This document shows, in pieces, positions 23,110 to 34,254 of a stretch of DNA of 64,000 nt. Source of the DNA: Glandiceps talaboti (lineage: Eukaryota; Hemichordata; Enteropneusta; Spengelidae); NCBI RefSeq assembly GCF_964340395.1, contig NC_135563.1, forward strand, positions 20,914,151 through 20,978,150, written 5' to 3'. Made by a program: the position numbers and the translations under genes. The stretch's first letter is position 1, and each line of letters begins with the position of its first letter. The notes beneath the pieces were generated by a model. It was given only the letters and a program-made list of their open reading frames with translations. It did no database searches and had not been told where the DNA came from.

Positions 23110-23907
23110 TGTTATGATGCCCATATTTTGTAAATGTATTTATTTAAAATTAACTTAACGAGCTTGGTCGAGAGAGATGTCTTGGTCGAGAGGACGTATT
23201 TAAATTAATGAGGGTATGCGTTACATGTTCAAAGTAGGTCACATTTGACAGCGCCCTCATTCGCCCAGGTGAAGCTGTTCCTGGAATGCAAGATGCAAAT
23301 ACTTTAGCCAGATGTTAAGTCACTATATAAGAGAGTACAGCTCGAGATTTCAGCAGAGACTGGAAACATCCGAGTGGACAAGACGTGAAGGGAGATAGCC
23401 ATTAGAATCTGAGTACTTGAAGGATGAAAGCCTGAAATGAATAGCGGAGTGCAAGGCTGAGGAAAAGTGCTGAAAGTTGGTAAAAGTTGAAGCTTACGGC
23501 TCTGAAGTGCTGGATGGAAAAAGGTACAATTTTGCCTCGTCGATGTATTTGCATATTGCCACGTCAGTCAACTGTACATGTGTAGCCTTCTAACGTAGAC
23601 AATTTTCGGACTAAATCTATCGTGCAACTGAACTATACTGTGAACTCCTTCGAACTCATTGACACTTATCAAGACTGTTCTGCGGCGAACCCTCGAAATT
23701 ACAGCAACTTTTGATTACACTGTGCTCTCGACCAAGCAAGGTATTAGTTATTTATTTAGTAGTAATACTTGTAAACTTTATTTCATTCTTAGCCATTTAT
23801 TTGTGTAAGTAGTTAATTAATTTTTGAGGTTGCAGTAAAATTCCTTTCTTCAAACTCCATGGCGTATACTTCACTTTATTTCTATTTTGGTAATTTCTAC
23901 CGTAACA
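23110..23907 (+). repeat. 5' LTR
   Basis: This 798-bp LTR starts TGTTATGATGCCCATATTTT and ends TTTCTACCGTAACA. A TATA box (TATATAA, 23324-23330) suggests transcription starting near 23350-23360. A short direct repeat, CTTGGTCGAGAG, occurs twice near its start. Its sequence appears identical to the 3' LTR. Confidence 0.93.
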
Positions 23908-23912
23908 GAAAA

Positions 23913-23930
23913 TGGGGGCCTGTCCGGGAT
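23913..23930 (+). promoter_or_regulatory. Primer binding site, tRNA-Pro-like
   Basis: TGGGGGCCTGTCCGGGAT begins five bases after the 5' LTR. It matches the tRNA-Pro primer site used by murine-type retroviruses at 16 of 18 positions, differing only in a CT/TC swap. The host tRNA-Pro sequence would decide whether it is a perfect match. Confidence 0.7.
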
Positions 23931-24051
23931 TTGAAACAAAATTATTCTGTGAAAAGGCAGAAAGTGGAACAAGCATAATTTTGCTGTTCTCGTTTGAGAC
24001 ATTGAGTTGTAAATTAAAACAAGAAAATTGAAAGTGAAAGTGAAGCCAACA

Positions 24052-27000
24052 ATGGAGTTCGAAGCTGAGGCGTTTATGGAGAATCCCTCCTTCGAGGAGT
24101 TTGAAAAGTTGAGAAAACAAGAGTTACTAGTACTGGGTCAACACCTGGCACTTGCGGTTAAGCAGTCTATGAAAAAGGATGAAGTGAGAAATGTCATTAT
24201 CAAAGCTTTAGTAGATAAGGGGAAGTTTCAACCGGATGTCTTGGATAAGATTTTAGAAAGACATAGTGCACGTGAGGGTGATATCGTGAAGTTGCAGCAA
24301 TTAGAACACGAGTTTAGGTTGAAACAATTAGAAATGGAGTTTAAATCCAGAGAGATGGAAATGAAGATGCAAATAGAAAAAGAATTGAAGTTAAAAGCAA
24401 TGGAAATGGGAAATGTGTCGGATCGTGTCACACCTTTATTCAGTACTGAAAATAACTTCGATGTGGCAAAGCATATACGACTTGTTCCCCAGTTTCAAGA
24501 AAGGGAAGTAGATGGATATTTTCAACACTTTGAAAAGATTGCAGCTAGCTTAAAGTGGCCGAAGGAAGTTTGGACATTGCTATTGCAAAGTGTTTTGATT
24601 GGAAGGGCCCGTGAAGCTTTTTCAGCCCTACCCCTTGAGCAAAGTAGTGATTATGACTTGGTCAAAGACGCAATTCTAAAGTCTTATGAGTTAGTGCCAG
24701 AGGCCTACAGGCAAAGGTTCAGAAATATCCGAAAGTTGAATGACCAAACACATGTAGAATTTGCAAGAGAGAAGGAAAGATTATTTGATAGATGGTTATC
24801 GTCAAAAGGAATAGATAAGAGTTTCGATAAGCTTAGGCAACTCATGTTAATCGAGGAGTTCAAACAATGTGTACATACTGACATAAAGACACATTTAGAT
24901 GAACATAAAGTAGATGTAGTACATGAAGTAGCAATTATGGCTGATGATTACGCTCTTACCCATAAACTAAATTATGTTAAGAGTAATCCTACTAAGTCTA
25001 ATTACAGATCTCCATATTATAGTAAATCTCACGAGGAAAAACCTAGATCAGATTCTTCAGAGAAAAGGAAAGCTTCTGATTCTAATTCTTCTGAGAAAAG
25101 TAAGGAGAGAATGTTTAAGACGGTACCCACATGTGCCTATTGTAAAAAGAAGGGCCATCTTATTTCTGAATGTTGGTTTCTACAGAAAAAAGAGAAGAAT
25201 GCTAAATCTTACCCCATTGCTTGCACAGTCGCTGAAGGGCGTAACAGGCAACTTAAGCCGCTGAGAGTTGAAGGGAGAGAAATGGAAAAGTCCATGTCTC
25301 AAGATGTGATGGAAGAATTTAAGCCATTCATTTTCGAAGGGTACGTGTCTATGATAGGAGACGAGGCTAATTTGCATTCTATTAAGATACTACGTGACAC
25401 TGCTGCTTCTCAAACCCTAATATTAGAAGGTGTTTTACCTTTATCAGAAATGAGCTCTGCAAAAGCAGATGTGTTAATAAAGGGTGTAGAGTTAGGCTTC
25501 ATTAGCGTTCCCCTTCATATTATAAACTTGAAATCTAACTTAGTTTCAGGACAAGTGAAAGTGGGTGTAAGGTCTAAATTACCCGTAGAGGGCGTTTCCA
25601 TGTTGTTAGGAAATGATTTAGCGGGGGGGAAAGTATTCCCCGATCCTATTGTAACTAAACAGCCTTGTTTGGAGGATTCAAATGGTGATCAGGAAGCCGA
25701 AATTTTCCCTGCATGTGCTGTAACAAGGGCCATGAGTAAAGTTTCAAAGGAGACTATTAATGAGGACATGCCAATTAATGAAAAAGGACGTGACTTAGAA
25801 ATAGGGCTAGAGGATACATTTCTTTCTAGGCTGAATGATGGATGTCATTTTCCTTTAAATACTGGTTACAAAGCCTCAAATCAGGCTGATGTACCTTTAT
25901 TGGGTGATAAACAGGTAAAAGAAGAGCCCTTAAGTCGTGATCGACTGATTAGAGAACAGGAGAGGGATCCTGAACTTATTGAATTAAGTAAGAGGTCAAT
26001 ATCCTTAAAGGAAGTAGATACAGTCCCTGTGTGTTATTATAAAAAGGATGGTTTATTGATGAGAAAATGGCGACCTCCAGATGCACTAGTTAGCGACGAA
26101 TGGAGAATTGTCAATCAAATAGTAGTGCCTAAATTGTATCGCAGGGATATATTAAGTTTGGCCCATGATAGCCTCATGAGTGGACACCTAGGAGTCAATA
26201 AGACTTATAATAAGATTTTAAATCATTTCTATTGGCCAAAATTGAGACAGGATGTGGCTAAGTACTGTAGATCATGCCATGCGTGTCAAGTGGTAGGCAA
26301 ACCTAATCAAAAGATTCCAGTCGCCCCACTAAAGCCAATTCCCGCCTTTTCTGAAGCATTTAGTAGAGTGTTAATCGACTGTGTGGGACCATTACCAAAG
26401 ACAAAGTCAGGAAATGAGTATTTGCTGACCATAATGTGTGCATCTACTCGATTTCCTGAGGCTATCCCACTTAGAAGTATTAATGCTCAAAGAATAGTGA
26501 AAGCTCTGACTAAATTTTTCACTCTAGTAGGTCTTCCAAAGTCTGTGCAGTCAGATCAAGGATCAAATTTCATGTCAAATCTGTTTCAACAGGTCCTTCA
26601 TCAGTTGGGCATTGAACAATACAAGTCTAGTGCTTATCATCCGGAATCCCAAGGGGCACTTGAGCGCTTCCATCAGACTTTGAAAAATATGATTCGCACG
26701 TATTGTTTCGAAAATGAGAAAGATTGGGATGAGGGAGTCCATTTAGTGTTGTTTGCAGCAAGGGAAACAGTTCAGGAATCATTGGGTTTTAGCCCATTTG
26801 AACTAGTGTTCGGCCATTCGGTCCGAGGTCCTTTAAAGTTACTGCAAGAAAAGTGGTTGTGTGAAGAAAGTGAAATAAATCTTTTAGATTATGTCTCTGG
26901 ATTCAAAGAGAGACTCACTAGAGCATGTGATGTAGCTAGAGAAAATCTAAAAGGGAGTCAGATGAAAATGAAGAAATGGTATGATAAAGATGCCAGGAAT

Positions 27001-28308
27001 AGAGTCTTTAAACCAGGTGATAGAGTTTTAGTGCTTTTCCCCATTCCTGGACATCCATTACAAGCTCGATACTATGGTCCATATGAAATCAAGTCTAAGA
27101 TTAATGATGTGAATTATATTGTTAAGACTCCAGGGAGGCGTAAAGAAAGTCAATTATGTCACATTAATATGTTAAAGGAGTATGTAGAAAGAGATGAGAA
27201 TAGTAAAAGTAAGTCTGTGTCATCCACAGTCACCACCCAGCTAAGTGATCACAATGATGACGAAGAAGATAGTCAGTCTGAGGGTCAGGGTGTTGACTGT
27301 GATTTCAAATTGAAGAATTCCGATATTCTTGCTGATTTAGACACTAAACTTTCTCATCTAAGTAGAGAACGAAGTGAAGAATTGAAAAATCTCATACTAG
27401 AGTTTAAGCATTTATTTTCCGATGTTCCAGAGAAAACAGATAAAATATGTCATGATGTGGATGTTGGCAATGCAACCCCTGTTAAACAACATCCTTATCG
27501 GATGAATCCTATGAAGCTAGAACATCTAAGAAATGAAGTTAAATATATGTTAGATAATGACATCATAGAACCTAGCTATAGTGCGTGGAGTTCTCCATGC
27601 GTGCTTGTGCCAAAGCCAGGAAATTGTTATCGGTTTTGTACCGACTATCGCCGAGTCAATACTCTGTCTAAAACAGACTCCTATCCTCTCCCTAGAATTG
27701 ATGATTGCATCGACAAAATAGGAAATGCAAAATTTGTGAGCAAATTCGATTTATTGAAGGGTTATTGGCAAATTCCACTCACCGATAGACCGAGAGAGGT
27801 GTCAGCGTTTGTGACCCCAGATGGGTTATACGAGTATAAAGTCATGCCATTTGGTATGAAGAACGCCCCTGCCACTTTCCAACGCTTAATAAATCGTGTA
27901 ATTGCAAATTTGGAGGGATGTGGAGGATTTGTTGATGACGTGAGTGTGCATAGTGACACTTGGCAACAGCACTTGCAACGATTACGCAAGTTTTTTGAAC
28001 GTTTATCTGAAGCCAAGTTAACAGTAAACCTAGCTAAGAGTGAATTTTGTCACGCCACTGTCACATATCTAGGTCACATTGTAGGTCAAGGTCAAACTAG
28101 ACCTGTACATGCCAAGGTTGAAGGAATTGTAAATTTTCCTGTGCCGAGAAATAAGAAAGAGCTAATGAGATTTTTGGGTATGGTCGGTTACTACCGACGC
28201 TATTGTCCAAATTTTGCAATTATTGCTAATTCGTTGACTAGTTTACTTAAGAAGGATAGTAAGTTTGTATGGTCTGAAAGTTGTCAAGATGCATTTGTCA
28301 AGAGTTGA
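24052..28308 (+). CDS. Retrotransposon polyprotein: Gag-PR-INT-RT (Gmr1 order), RNase H missing
   Basis: From the first ATG the protein has 1,418 residues. Order: charged coiled coil and Gag (about 1-350); CCHC zinc knuckle at 361-374 (CAYCKKKGHLISEC); a protease-like segment with DTAAS at 449-453; the integrase zinc domain (H705, H712, C742, C745); the integrase core with D776, D835 and E871 in D,D-35-E spacing; a GPY/F motif near 1009-1011; then reverse transcriptase (D1233; FVDD with D1295-D1296) and its thumb/connection region (VGYYRRYCPNF). The frame closes at SCQDAFVKS, where RNase H would begin in Ty3/gypsy proteins. The protease motif DTAAS departs from the usual D(T/S)G(A/S). Gag and Pol lie in one frame with no visible shift or stop between them. 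Everything else looks intact, so the missing RNase H is a real loss in this copy or its family. Confidence 0.93.
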   Translation: MEFEAEAFMENPSFEEFEKLRKQELLVLGQHLALAVKQSMKKDEVRNVIIKALVDKGKFQPDVLDKILERHSAREGDIVKLQQLEHEFRLKQLEMEFKSREMEMKMQIEKELKLKAMEMGNVSDRVTPLFSTENNFDVAKHIRLVPQFQEREVDGYFQHFEKIAASLKWPKEVWTLLLQSVLIGRAREAFSALPLEQSSDYDLVKDAILKSYELVPEAYRQRFRNIRKLNDQTHVEFAREKERLFDRWLSSKGIDKSFDKLRQLMLIEEFKQCVHTDIKTHLDEHKVDVVHEVAIMADDYALTHKLNYVKSNPTKSNYRSPYYSKSHEEKPRSDSSEKRKASDSNSSEKSKERMFKTVPTCAYCKKKGHLISECWFLQKKEKNAKSYPIACTVAEGRNRQLKPLRVEGREMEKSMSQDVMEEFKPFIFEGYVSMIGDEANLHSIKILRDTAASQTLILEGVLPLSEMSSAKADVLIKGVELGFISVPLHIINLKSNLVSGQVKVGVRSKLPVEGVSMLLGNDLAGGKVFPDPIVTKQPCLEDSNGDQEAEIFPACAVTRAMSKVSKETINEDMPINEKGRDLEIGLEDTFLSRLNDGCHFPLNTGYKASNQADVPLLGDKQVKEEPLSRDRLIREQERDPELIELSKRSISLKEVDTVPVCYYKKDGLLMRKWRPPDALVSDEWRIVNQIVVPKLYRRDILSLAHDSLMSGHLGVNKTYNKILNHFYWPKLRQDVAKYCRSCHACQVVGKPNQKIPVAPLKPIPAFSEAFSRVLIDCVGPLPKTKSGNEYLLTIMCASTRFPEAIPLRSINAQRIVKALTKFFTLVGLPKSVQSDQGSNFMSNLFQQVLHQLGIEQYKSSAYHPESQGALERFHQTLKNMIRTYCFENEKDWDEGVHLVLFAARETVQESLGFSPFELVFGHSVRGPLKLLQEKWLCEESEINLLDYVSGFKERLTRACDVARENLKGSQMKMKKWYDKDARNRVFKPGDRVLVLFPIPGHPLQARYYGPYEIKSKINDVNYIVKTPGRRKESQLCHINMLKEYVERDENSKSKSVSSTVTTQLSDHNDDEEDSQSEGQGVDCDFKLKNSDILADLDTKLSHLSRERSEELKNLILEFKHLFSDVPEKTDKICHDVDVGNATPVKQHPYRMNPMKLEHLRNEVKYMLDNDIIEPSYSAWSSPCVLVPKPGNCYRFCTDYRRVNTLSKTDSYPLPRIDDCIDKIGNAKFVSKFDLLKGYWQIPLTDRPREVSAFVTPDGLYEYKVMPFGMKNAPATFQRLINRVIANLEGCGGFVDDVSVHSDTWQQHLQRLRKFFERLSEAKLTVNLAKSEFCHATVTYLGHIVGQGQTRPVHAKVEGIVNFPVPRNKKELMRFLGMVGYYRRYCPNFAIIANSLTSLLKKDSKFVWSESCQDAFVKS

Positions 28309-28473
28309 ATATGCATAGTGCGTTAAGTAGTTAAGAAGAGATTGTTAAGTGCGACAAATAATTCCAATAATTTGAGTGTATTTTGTAAATTTAAGAATAG
28401 TATGAAAACTCATTTGACAAAGCTAGTACCAGATAATTTGACAGGGTTTCATTACATTCAAACCTTTTTTTTT
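28309..28473 (+). other. Retrotransposon 3' untranslated segment after the polyprotein stop
   Basis: These 165 bases between the stop and the polypurine tract hold no RNase H coding in any frame. The first few codons in a shifted frame faintly resemble the start of an RNase H domain, which would fit an internal deletion with a frameshift at the junction. The segment is AT-rich and otherwise featureless. Confidence 0.6.
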
Positions 28474-28483
28474 AAAGGGGAGG
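28474..28483 (+). promoter_or_regulatory. Polypurine tract for plus-strand priming
   Basis: AAAGGGGAGG follows a run of T and directly precedes the TGTTATG start of the 3' LTR, the expected position and composition for a polypurine tract. Confidence 0.85.
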
Positions 28484-29277
28484 TGTTATGATGCCCATAT
28501 TTTGTAAATGTATTTATTTAAAATTAACTTAACGAGCTTGGTCGAGAGAGATGTCTTGGTCGAGAGGACGTATTTAAATTAATGAGGGTATGCGTTACAT
28601 GTTCAAAGTAGGTCACATTTGACAGCGCCCTCATTCGCCCAGGTGAAGCTGTTCCTGGAATGCAAGATGCAAATACTTTAGCCAGATGTTAAGTCACTAT
28701 ATAAGAGAGTACAGCTCGAGATTTCAGCAGAGACTGGAAACATCCGAGTGGACAAGACGTGAAGGGAGATAGCCATTAGAATCTGAGTACTTGAAGGATG
28801 AAAGCCTGAAATGAATAGCGGAGTGCAAGGCTGAGGAAAAGTGCTGAAAGTTGGTAAAAGTTGAAGCTTACGGCTCTGAAGTGCTGGATGGAAAAAGGTA
28901 CAATTTTGCCTCGTCGATGTATTTGCATATTGCCACGTCAGTCAACTGTACATGTGTAGCCTTCTAACGTAGACAATTTTCGGACTAAATCTATCGTGCA
29001 ACTGAACTATACTGTGAACTCCTTCGAACTCATTGACACTTATCAAGACTGTTCTGCGGCGAACCCTCGAAATTACAGCAACTTTTGATTACACTGTGCT
29101 CTCGACCAAGCAAGGTATTAGTTATTTATTTAGTAGTAATACTTGTAAACTTTATTTCATTCTTAGCCATTTATTTGTGTAAGTAGTTAATTAATTTTTG
29201 AGGTTGCAGTAAAATTCCTTTCTTCAAACTCCATGGCGTATACTTCACTTTATTTCTATTTTGGTAATTTCTACCGT

Positions 29278-29281
<4 letters not shown>
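28484..29281 (+). repeat. 3' LTR
   Basis: This 798-bp LTR appears identical to the 5' LTR base for base on reading. It ends ACCGTAACA directly against an (AT)n array. Confidence 0.93.

Positions 29282-29363
<82 letters not shown>
29282..29363. repeat. (AT)n microsatellite at the 3' junction of the LTR element
   Basis: About 41 uninterrupted AT dinucleotides directly follow the 3' LTR and end at GTAAGAAATG. Before the insertion this array would have continued from the CATAT end of the inverted repeat at 23109. Confidence 0.95.
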
Positions 29364-29366
<3 letters not shown>

Positions 29367-29506
29367 AGAAATGTCTAGGAGCAATTGTTTGTTTACTAAA
29401 TTGGACAAAACATCCCTTATCACCACAGTGTGTTGGGAACTATTACAATTAATTCTCTTTGTACAAAAAACAAGTTTGGGAAAACAAGATATTAAAATCA
29501 CTTAAC

Positions 29507-29646
29507 CTGAAACAAAATGGCTTGACAAAAATCTCGCTAACACTGCTACATTTTATTAAATCTTACCAACAGAGATATTTGTTGAGCAAGATGATAAAAT
29601 GTAGCATTGTTAAGATTTTTGTCAAGCCAGACGGTACTTGTTTCAG
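29507..29646. repeat. 140-bp foldback element
   Basis: The left arm CTGAAACAAAATGGCTTGAC continues through AAAAATCTCGCTAACACTGC to TACATTTTA. The right arm starts TAAAATGTAGCATTGTTAAG and ends TTTTTGTCAAGCCA.. TTGTTTCAG. The arms pair with few mismatches around a 39-base loop. No flanking duplication is evident. Confidence 0.8.
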
Positions 29647-29825
29647 TTTTCGTGATTTCAATTTTTTTAATATATCACACTGATGTGTGATATTATTTAT
29701 AATTAATATTAGAGTAAAAGATGTACGATGAAAGTATACCTTAGTATTATTTGTTACCCGTTATGATCGCACCATGCGTGAAATTCCGAGTTACAACCAA
29801 GAAAGAGTTCCAGTACTACCAAAAC

Positions 29826-29972
<147 letters not shown>

Positions 29973-29991
29973 CACACAGCTCAGTAGTACG

Positions 29992-30192
29992 ATGGAATCG
30001 GAAATCTTGGAATGTAACAGCGCCCTCAACGAGTGCGACGCCTATAGATATGCAAATTTCATGATTACTCATTTGAAGACTGAGGAGACTGAAGGGTAAA
30101 CGGCGCTGGGAGAGGATAAAATACTCGCAGTTTGGAGACAGATATCGGTGGAAGTACTTACTTTCATTGTTTAGGAAAGGAATAATCGACAG
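29992..30192 (+). other. Possible first exon of an unassigned plus-strand gene
   Basis: An ATG at 29992 opens 35 codons ([20 protein letters not shown] and on) to a TAA at 30097. The segment then runs to a strong donor, CGACAG|GTAAGG at 30192/30193; an alternative donor GAAGG|GTAAAC lies at 30095/30096. Base composition is higher in GC than the flanks. It could be a 5' exon, coding or untranslated, of the exon-like series at 31511-39672 or of the G-gamma gene at 49407. I do not recognise the peptide. Confidence 0.3.
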
Positions 30193-31510
30193 GTAAGGAT
30201 AGATAATTATCTAACATGCCTAGTACATCATACTAGTCGAAACTAGCGTCTGACTGCAGCTTGCAATTTACTCATGACAACATTATCGAATTCAAACAAA
30301 AGATGGTCGTGAGAAACGACGTACATGCATGCGACTGTAGTTTCATAATACACCCTCATCGACTGTCTTTCAAAATACTGTAATCAGTTTCCGGTGTTTG
30401 TTTTGTGTGGAAAGTTTCATGAGCCCCAGGAACTATGAAATAATATCAAACTTTCCAGCGAGATGAGCTGTCGTGGTATCCAAGATGGCGATTTGCTATG
30501 GACGGTGACCCCACCTTATTATGGCGAGTCGTGTGGTGATGGGATGGATATTCGATCTCTCGTATAGTGAATGTCAGTTTTGTTAAACGATGCTGCCCAG
30601 ACGTTTTTGAATCTGTGGGTGCATAACAAAAGAGTAACATTCATATTTATAAGATCATGTAACTAAGATATGCTTGGCTGATTTAGTGTGATTAACAAAA
30701 TATTTATTTTTCACTGAAATTTTAATGAAAATGAATGAACGTCAGTCAGTATTTTTCTAGTATGTCAATACTGGAAAATTGTGTTGTACGTAAACTAATG
30801 TTAGTTCAAGAATTTTTGATGATATCCCCAGCTATGGAGTGGATATAAATTACAATACGTTTGTATAATGTTGATGCCAACCATGAGTCTGAGATAAATC
30901 ATGTCACACACAGATGTCACTTTGTTTTAACAAATCGTAATTACTTCCAAATCAATAAAAATTCACTCTCAGACCCTGCTCTTGTTCACTGTTCACACCC
31001 ATTTTCAAACTACCTACATGTACATTGTATAGTACATATATGAAGATATATATGTGTAGCACAGTACATTATCAGTGTACACATGTGTTTGATGGTATAA
31101 AATCACTATCAATGTGTCAGGAATCACCTCTGGAAGCTAGATATTTGGTATTTTCCAATGCCAAATAACAAGTAGCTCATCATGTAGACAACCATCAACT
31201 TGCAAGCTACATTGCAGGCTAATGAACTGCTCCTGTCTCAAGTGTTCAGATGTACATGTCCACATTATGATGCTGATTAGTTGTGACACACAGTATGTAT
31301 GGCACTGCTAGTCTTTGATGAGTTGGATACTGGGGCCAAAGATTATACATGTATACAGTTTATTGCACACATACATGTACATATTTCTGTGAAAAGTAGA
31401 CATGATATATAAACATTTACACATGTATATTACATATTTGATAATTCTGTGGAATGTTTTTGGAGTCGACACATCTTATTTATTGCACTACTTTTTTTAA
31501 TTTCTCGCAG

Positions 31511-31558
31511 TCGCAACATAATATTCAGTCTTCCTCAAAAGTGAATGAAATATTTAAC
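31511..31558 (+). other. Exon-like segment (16 codons, phase 0)
   Basis: A pyrimidine-rich tract and CTCGCAG precede 48 bases open in one frame only (SQHNIQSSSKVNEIFN), followed by the good donor AAC|GTAAGC. Phase is 0 at both ends, like the candidates at 33746 and 39535. I do not recognise the protein. These segments may belong to one unidentified gene. Confidence 0.35.
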
Positions 31559-31839
31559 GTAAGCAGGAATAGCAAGGTACTGGGGTAATTTAATTGGAAT
31601 GACAAAATTTTTATTTTTAATTGGCCTCAGTAGAAAAGTAGTGTAGTAGTATAGTAATTTTATAATGTTATGATGAATTAACACATCAAAATAGAGTTAC
31701 TATTTCTAGATCAAGGCTATAGTGTGTGGTAATAGAATCATGATATAAATGTCATACAAATCTTAATGGAAACTGTGGTTTTAATATGTTACAGGTAATC
31801 TACTCTGAATCGTGATCATGTTACATGTATTATGTACAT

Positions 31840-32144
31840 CAGTGTTTTTGCTAAGGTTGGGGACAGAAAGGGGTAAAAATGGCAGTGTATCCACATAGAA
31901 TCTATCATACTTTTGTTTGGGAACCCAGGTAAAGTGACATGGGAACCCTGCTAGATTTAACCTAGTTACTGCCCTTAGCAAAAACACTGGTAGGAGACCC
32001 AGGTAAAATGACATGGGGGGAACCCTGGTAGATTTTACCTAGTTACCACCCGTAGCAAAAACACTGGTAGGAGACCCAGCTAGGTAAAATGACATGGAAA
32101 CCACGGTAGATTTTACCTAGTGACCAACCTTAGCAAAAACGCTG
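31840..32144. mobile_element. MITE with 21-bp terminal inverted repeats and 5-bp duplication
   Basis: The left end CAGTGTTTTTGCTAAGGTTGG and right end CCAACCTTAGCAAAAACGCTG are inverted copies with one mismatch. TACAT flanks both sides (31835-31839 and 32145-32149). Inside, a segment with GGTAAAATGACATGG, AACCCTGGTAGATTTTACC and AGTTACC.CCC.TAGCAAAAAC is repeated about three times. Diverged relatives occur near 33999 and 50823. No transposase is encoded, so it is non-autonomous. Confidence 0.8.
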
Positions 32145-33030
32145 TACATGTACATTTGTAGGTGTATCATCCAAGTTGAAGACCGCTTGGATGAGAATTT
32201 GTAACATCATTCAGAATGATTACCAATGTACAATTTGTACTTACATTACCAATAGTACAGATGTTAAAAAGTTGTCTGGATAAACTGGTGGGCAATTTAG
32301 CCTCTGTACTATGATTAAAAGATATTGACACTCGACTTTAATACAACTGTAGTAGACCAGGACCTTACATGTATGACTTGCATATAGCACATAGCTGATG
32401 TAGAGGCCAGAGATACATGCACCTCAAGGCAGAATCTAAGGAAAATGTACAAGTTAATAAATGGTACCCAATAGGCTACTACATATTATGTAATACATGC
32501 TGTACATGGAAGTTTGGCGTGAAGCAATTTTGAATTTGTAATGTGAACAATAATACAAATTATATTAAAGTGTGTTACATTTTGATGTTTAGGTGATATC
32601 CAACAACACAGTGCTAAGAATAAACCAATTTGTTTATATTGGAAATTGTGTTTTATTTCAAAAATGTTCTACATGGGCCTTTAGGCTGCATGCATGGTTG
32701 GATTTGATTTATACAAGGAATTACATTAGTGAAGGCAATCTACTGAAACCAAACATGACAGCACTTTTCAGGATTCTTGTATCTTCCAATTACACAGGCA
32801 CATTTACCATTCTACTGCAATATTGTGACTTCACAAATGAAATAGAAATAAAAATAATTCAATTGGATGTTATTCATTTTTGTAAAACAGATTTGTAGAT
32901 TTTTTCCAATCTCTTTATCACTACCAGGCTGTCATTGAATTATGTTATGTGCAGACAGAGATAATATAAAGCTGAAACCTATCATCAGAATCACCAATAC
33001 AGTTATATGACTAATGTGTATGTATGTGTC

Positions 33031-33043
33031 AGGTCAAAGGTCA
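33031..33043 (+). promoter_or_regulatory. Perfect DR1 nuclear-receptor motif
   Basis: AGGTCAAAGGTCA is an exact direct repeat with one-base spacing, the consensus for RXR heterodimers, HNF4 and COUP-TF. It overlaps a possible splice acceptor (CAG at 33030-33032) followed by about 38 open codons (VKGQFNEPRMDEMTDPLYYS and on) ending in TAA, so the match may instead be incidental to coding sequence. Confidence 0.35.
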
Positions 33044-33745
33044 ATTTAATGAACCTAGGATGGATGAGATGACAGATCCTCTATATTACTCATTGAAGCC
33101 AGAAAACTCTTGGTATTGCAGTAATGAAATAGACAATTTGTTGTAAGGTGTTAAAGTTTGTCAAAAGGCAAGACTTATTGTATGAAGCATGTCTCATTTT
33201 TCACCAGAGTTTTTTTAATCAGAAGTGATTGCCTTCTGTATGCAGGTTAGAGAGGGAAATCTAACTCAATTATGATGTCATGATATAGTAGTTAGATTGA
33301 ACAATTTATTAGAATTAGAACAGCTAGTCTATGCCATCAATAGTTTACCAATGTACCTTACATTGATTGCTAAAGACATTTCCTAATCAAGCCCAAGGCC
33401 ATAGGTTGGTGCATTTTTGTAGAGTTAACATTAATTTCAAATTAAGCACAGTCTTAGATTACTGGGATTCATGGGATAAAGCAGAATGTGTTTACAAGTG
33501 TAATGAATGGGCTGTAAGAATGAATAAATCATCTGCTATATAACCTTGGTAGACTATGGGCTAATCAGAGACAAATATGTTGTGATGTGTAACTGACGTC
33601 ATTACTATGCAGTAATGACCCCAGGGGTCAGACAATATATAATTCAGTAATAAAACTCAACACATATTGACTGAAGAATTCTCAATTCCATGTAGATGTA
33701 TGTTAAATTGGAAAAGTTAACAGGTTTAATGGGTAAATATTTCAG

Positions 33746-33808
33746 GTGCATAAAGATTTCAACAGGGAACTTAGAAACATCAACCATGAATTACATGTAG
33801 AAGTAATG
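33746..33808 (+). other. Exon-like segment (21 codons, phase 0)
   Basis: ATATTTCAG precedes 63 bases open in only one frame (VHKDFNRELRNINHELHVEV then M), followed by the strong donor ATG|GTAAGC. The peptide looks helical. Phase 0 at both ends agrees with 31511-31558 and 39535-39672. I cannot identify the product. Confidence 0.4.
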
Positions 33809-33998
33809 GTAAGCAAGACTAATTTGACTCTAGGTGTAAACCTACTAGATGCATTTTCAGTGTATCTTGAGATGTAACTACTATGTGTATTACTATGCCT
33901 TGTGGCTGTGTTCCTATAATGAGAGTGCAGGTACATGTATACATACATGTACAGAACAGATCGGAATACCTCCATCCATGAACATTCACAGTACAAAT

Positions 33999-34080
33999 AC
34001 ATTTGTATTTGCTAAGGATGGGAACCCAGTATCAGAAACAGGAAACCAGGTAAAACTGGCATACATGTATATGTAGTTTC
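33999..34080. repeat. Partial copy of the 31840-32144 MITE family
   Basis: TGTATTTGCTAAGGATGGGAACCCAG resembles the left end of the element at 31840 and is followed by GGAAACCAGGTAAAACTGGC, shared with the copy at 50823. The right end is not evident. Confidence 0.5.
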
Positions 34081-34254
34081 CCGTACATTATATACTAATA
34101 AGTGTTTGGGAACCCTGCTTCCCGGGAACATTACTCCAGGAAATAAAAACATTTGCATAAACTATCATTATGCATTCTTGAGAGTCATTTCATGATATTA
34201 CATCACCTACAATTACTTGCGATTTCAGAGAAACATCAAATTGATCTTCAGTCT

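Larger units (their letters stand above)
23110..29281 (+). mobile_element. Gmr1-type Ty3/gypsy LTR retrotransposon, recent insertion, no RNase H
   Basis: The element is 6,172 bp long, bounded by two 798-bp LTRs that I could not tell apart on reading. Both start TGTTATGATG and end ACCGTAACA. It is flanked by a 4-bp direct repeat ATAT (23106-23109 and 29282-29285), though the AT-rich flank weakens that evidence. It has a primer binding site next to the 5' LTR, one long ORF and a polypurine tract before the 3' LTR. In the ORF the integrase precedes the reverse transcriptase, the order that defines the Gmr1 group of deuterostome Ty3/gypsy elements. The ORF stops just after the reverse transcriptase, so RNase H is absent. 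Identical LTRs with a defective pol suggest recent mobilisation with help in trans. Confidence 0.93.

Noticed and set aside
24228-24431. Minus-strand frame inside the retrotransposon Gag region
   Set aside because: Antisense shadow of a Lys/Glu-rich coiled-coil segment.
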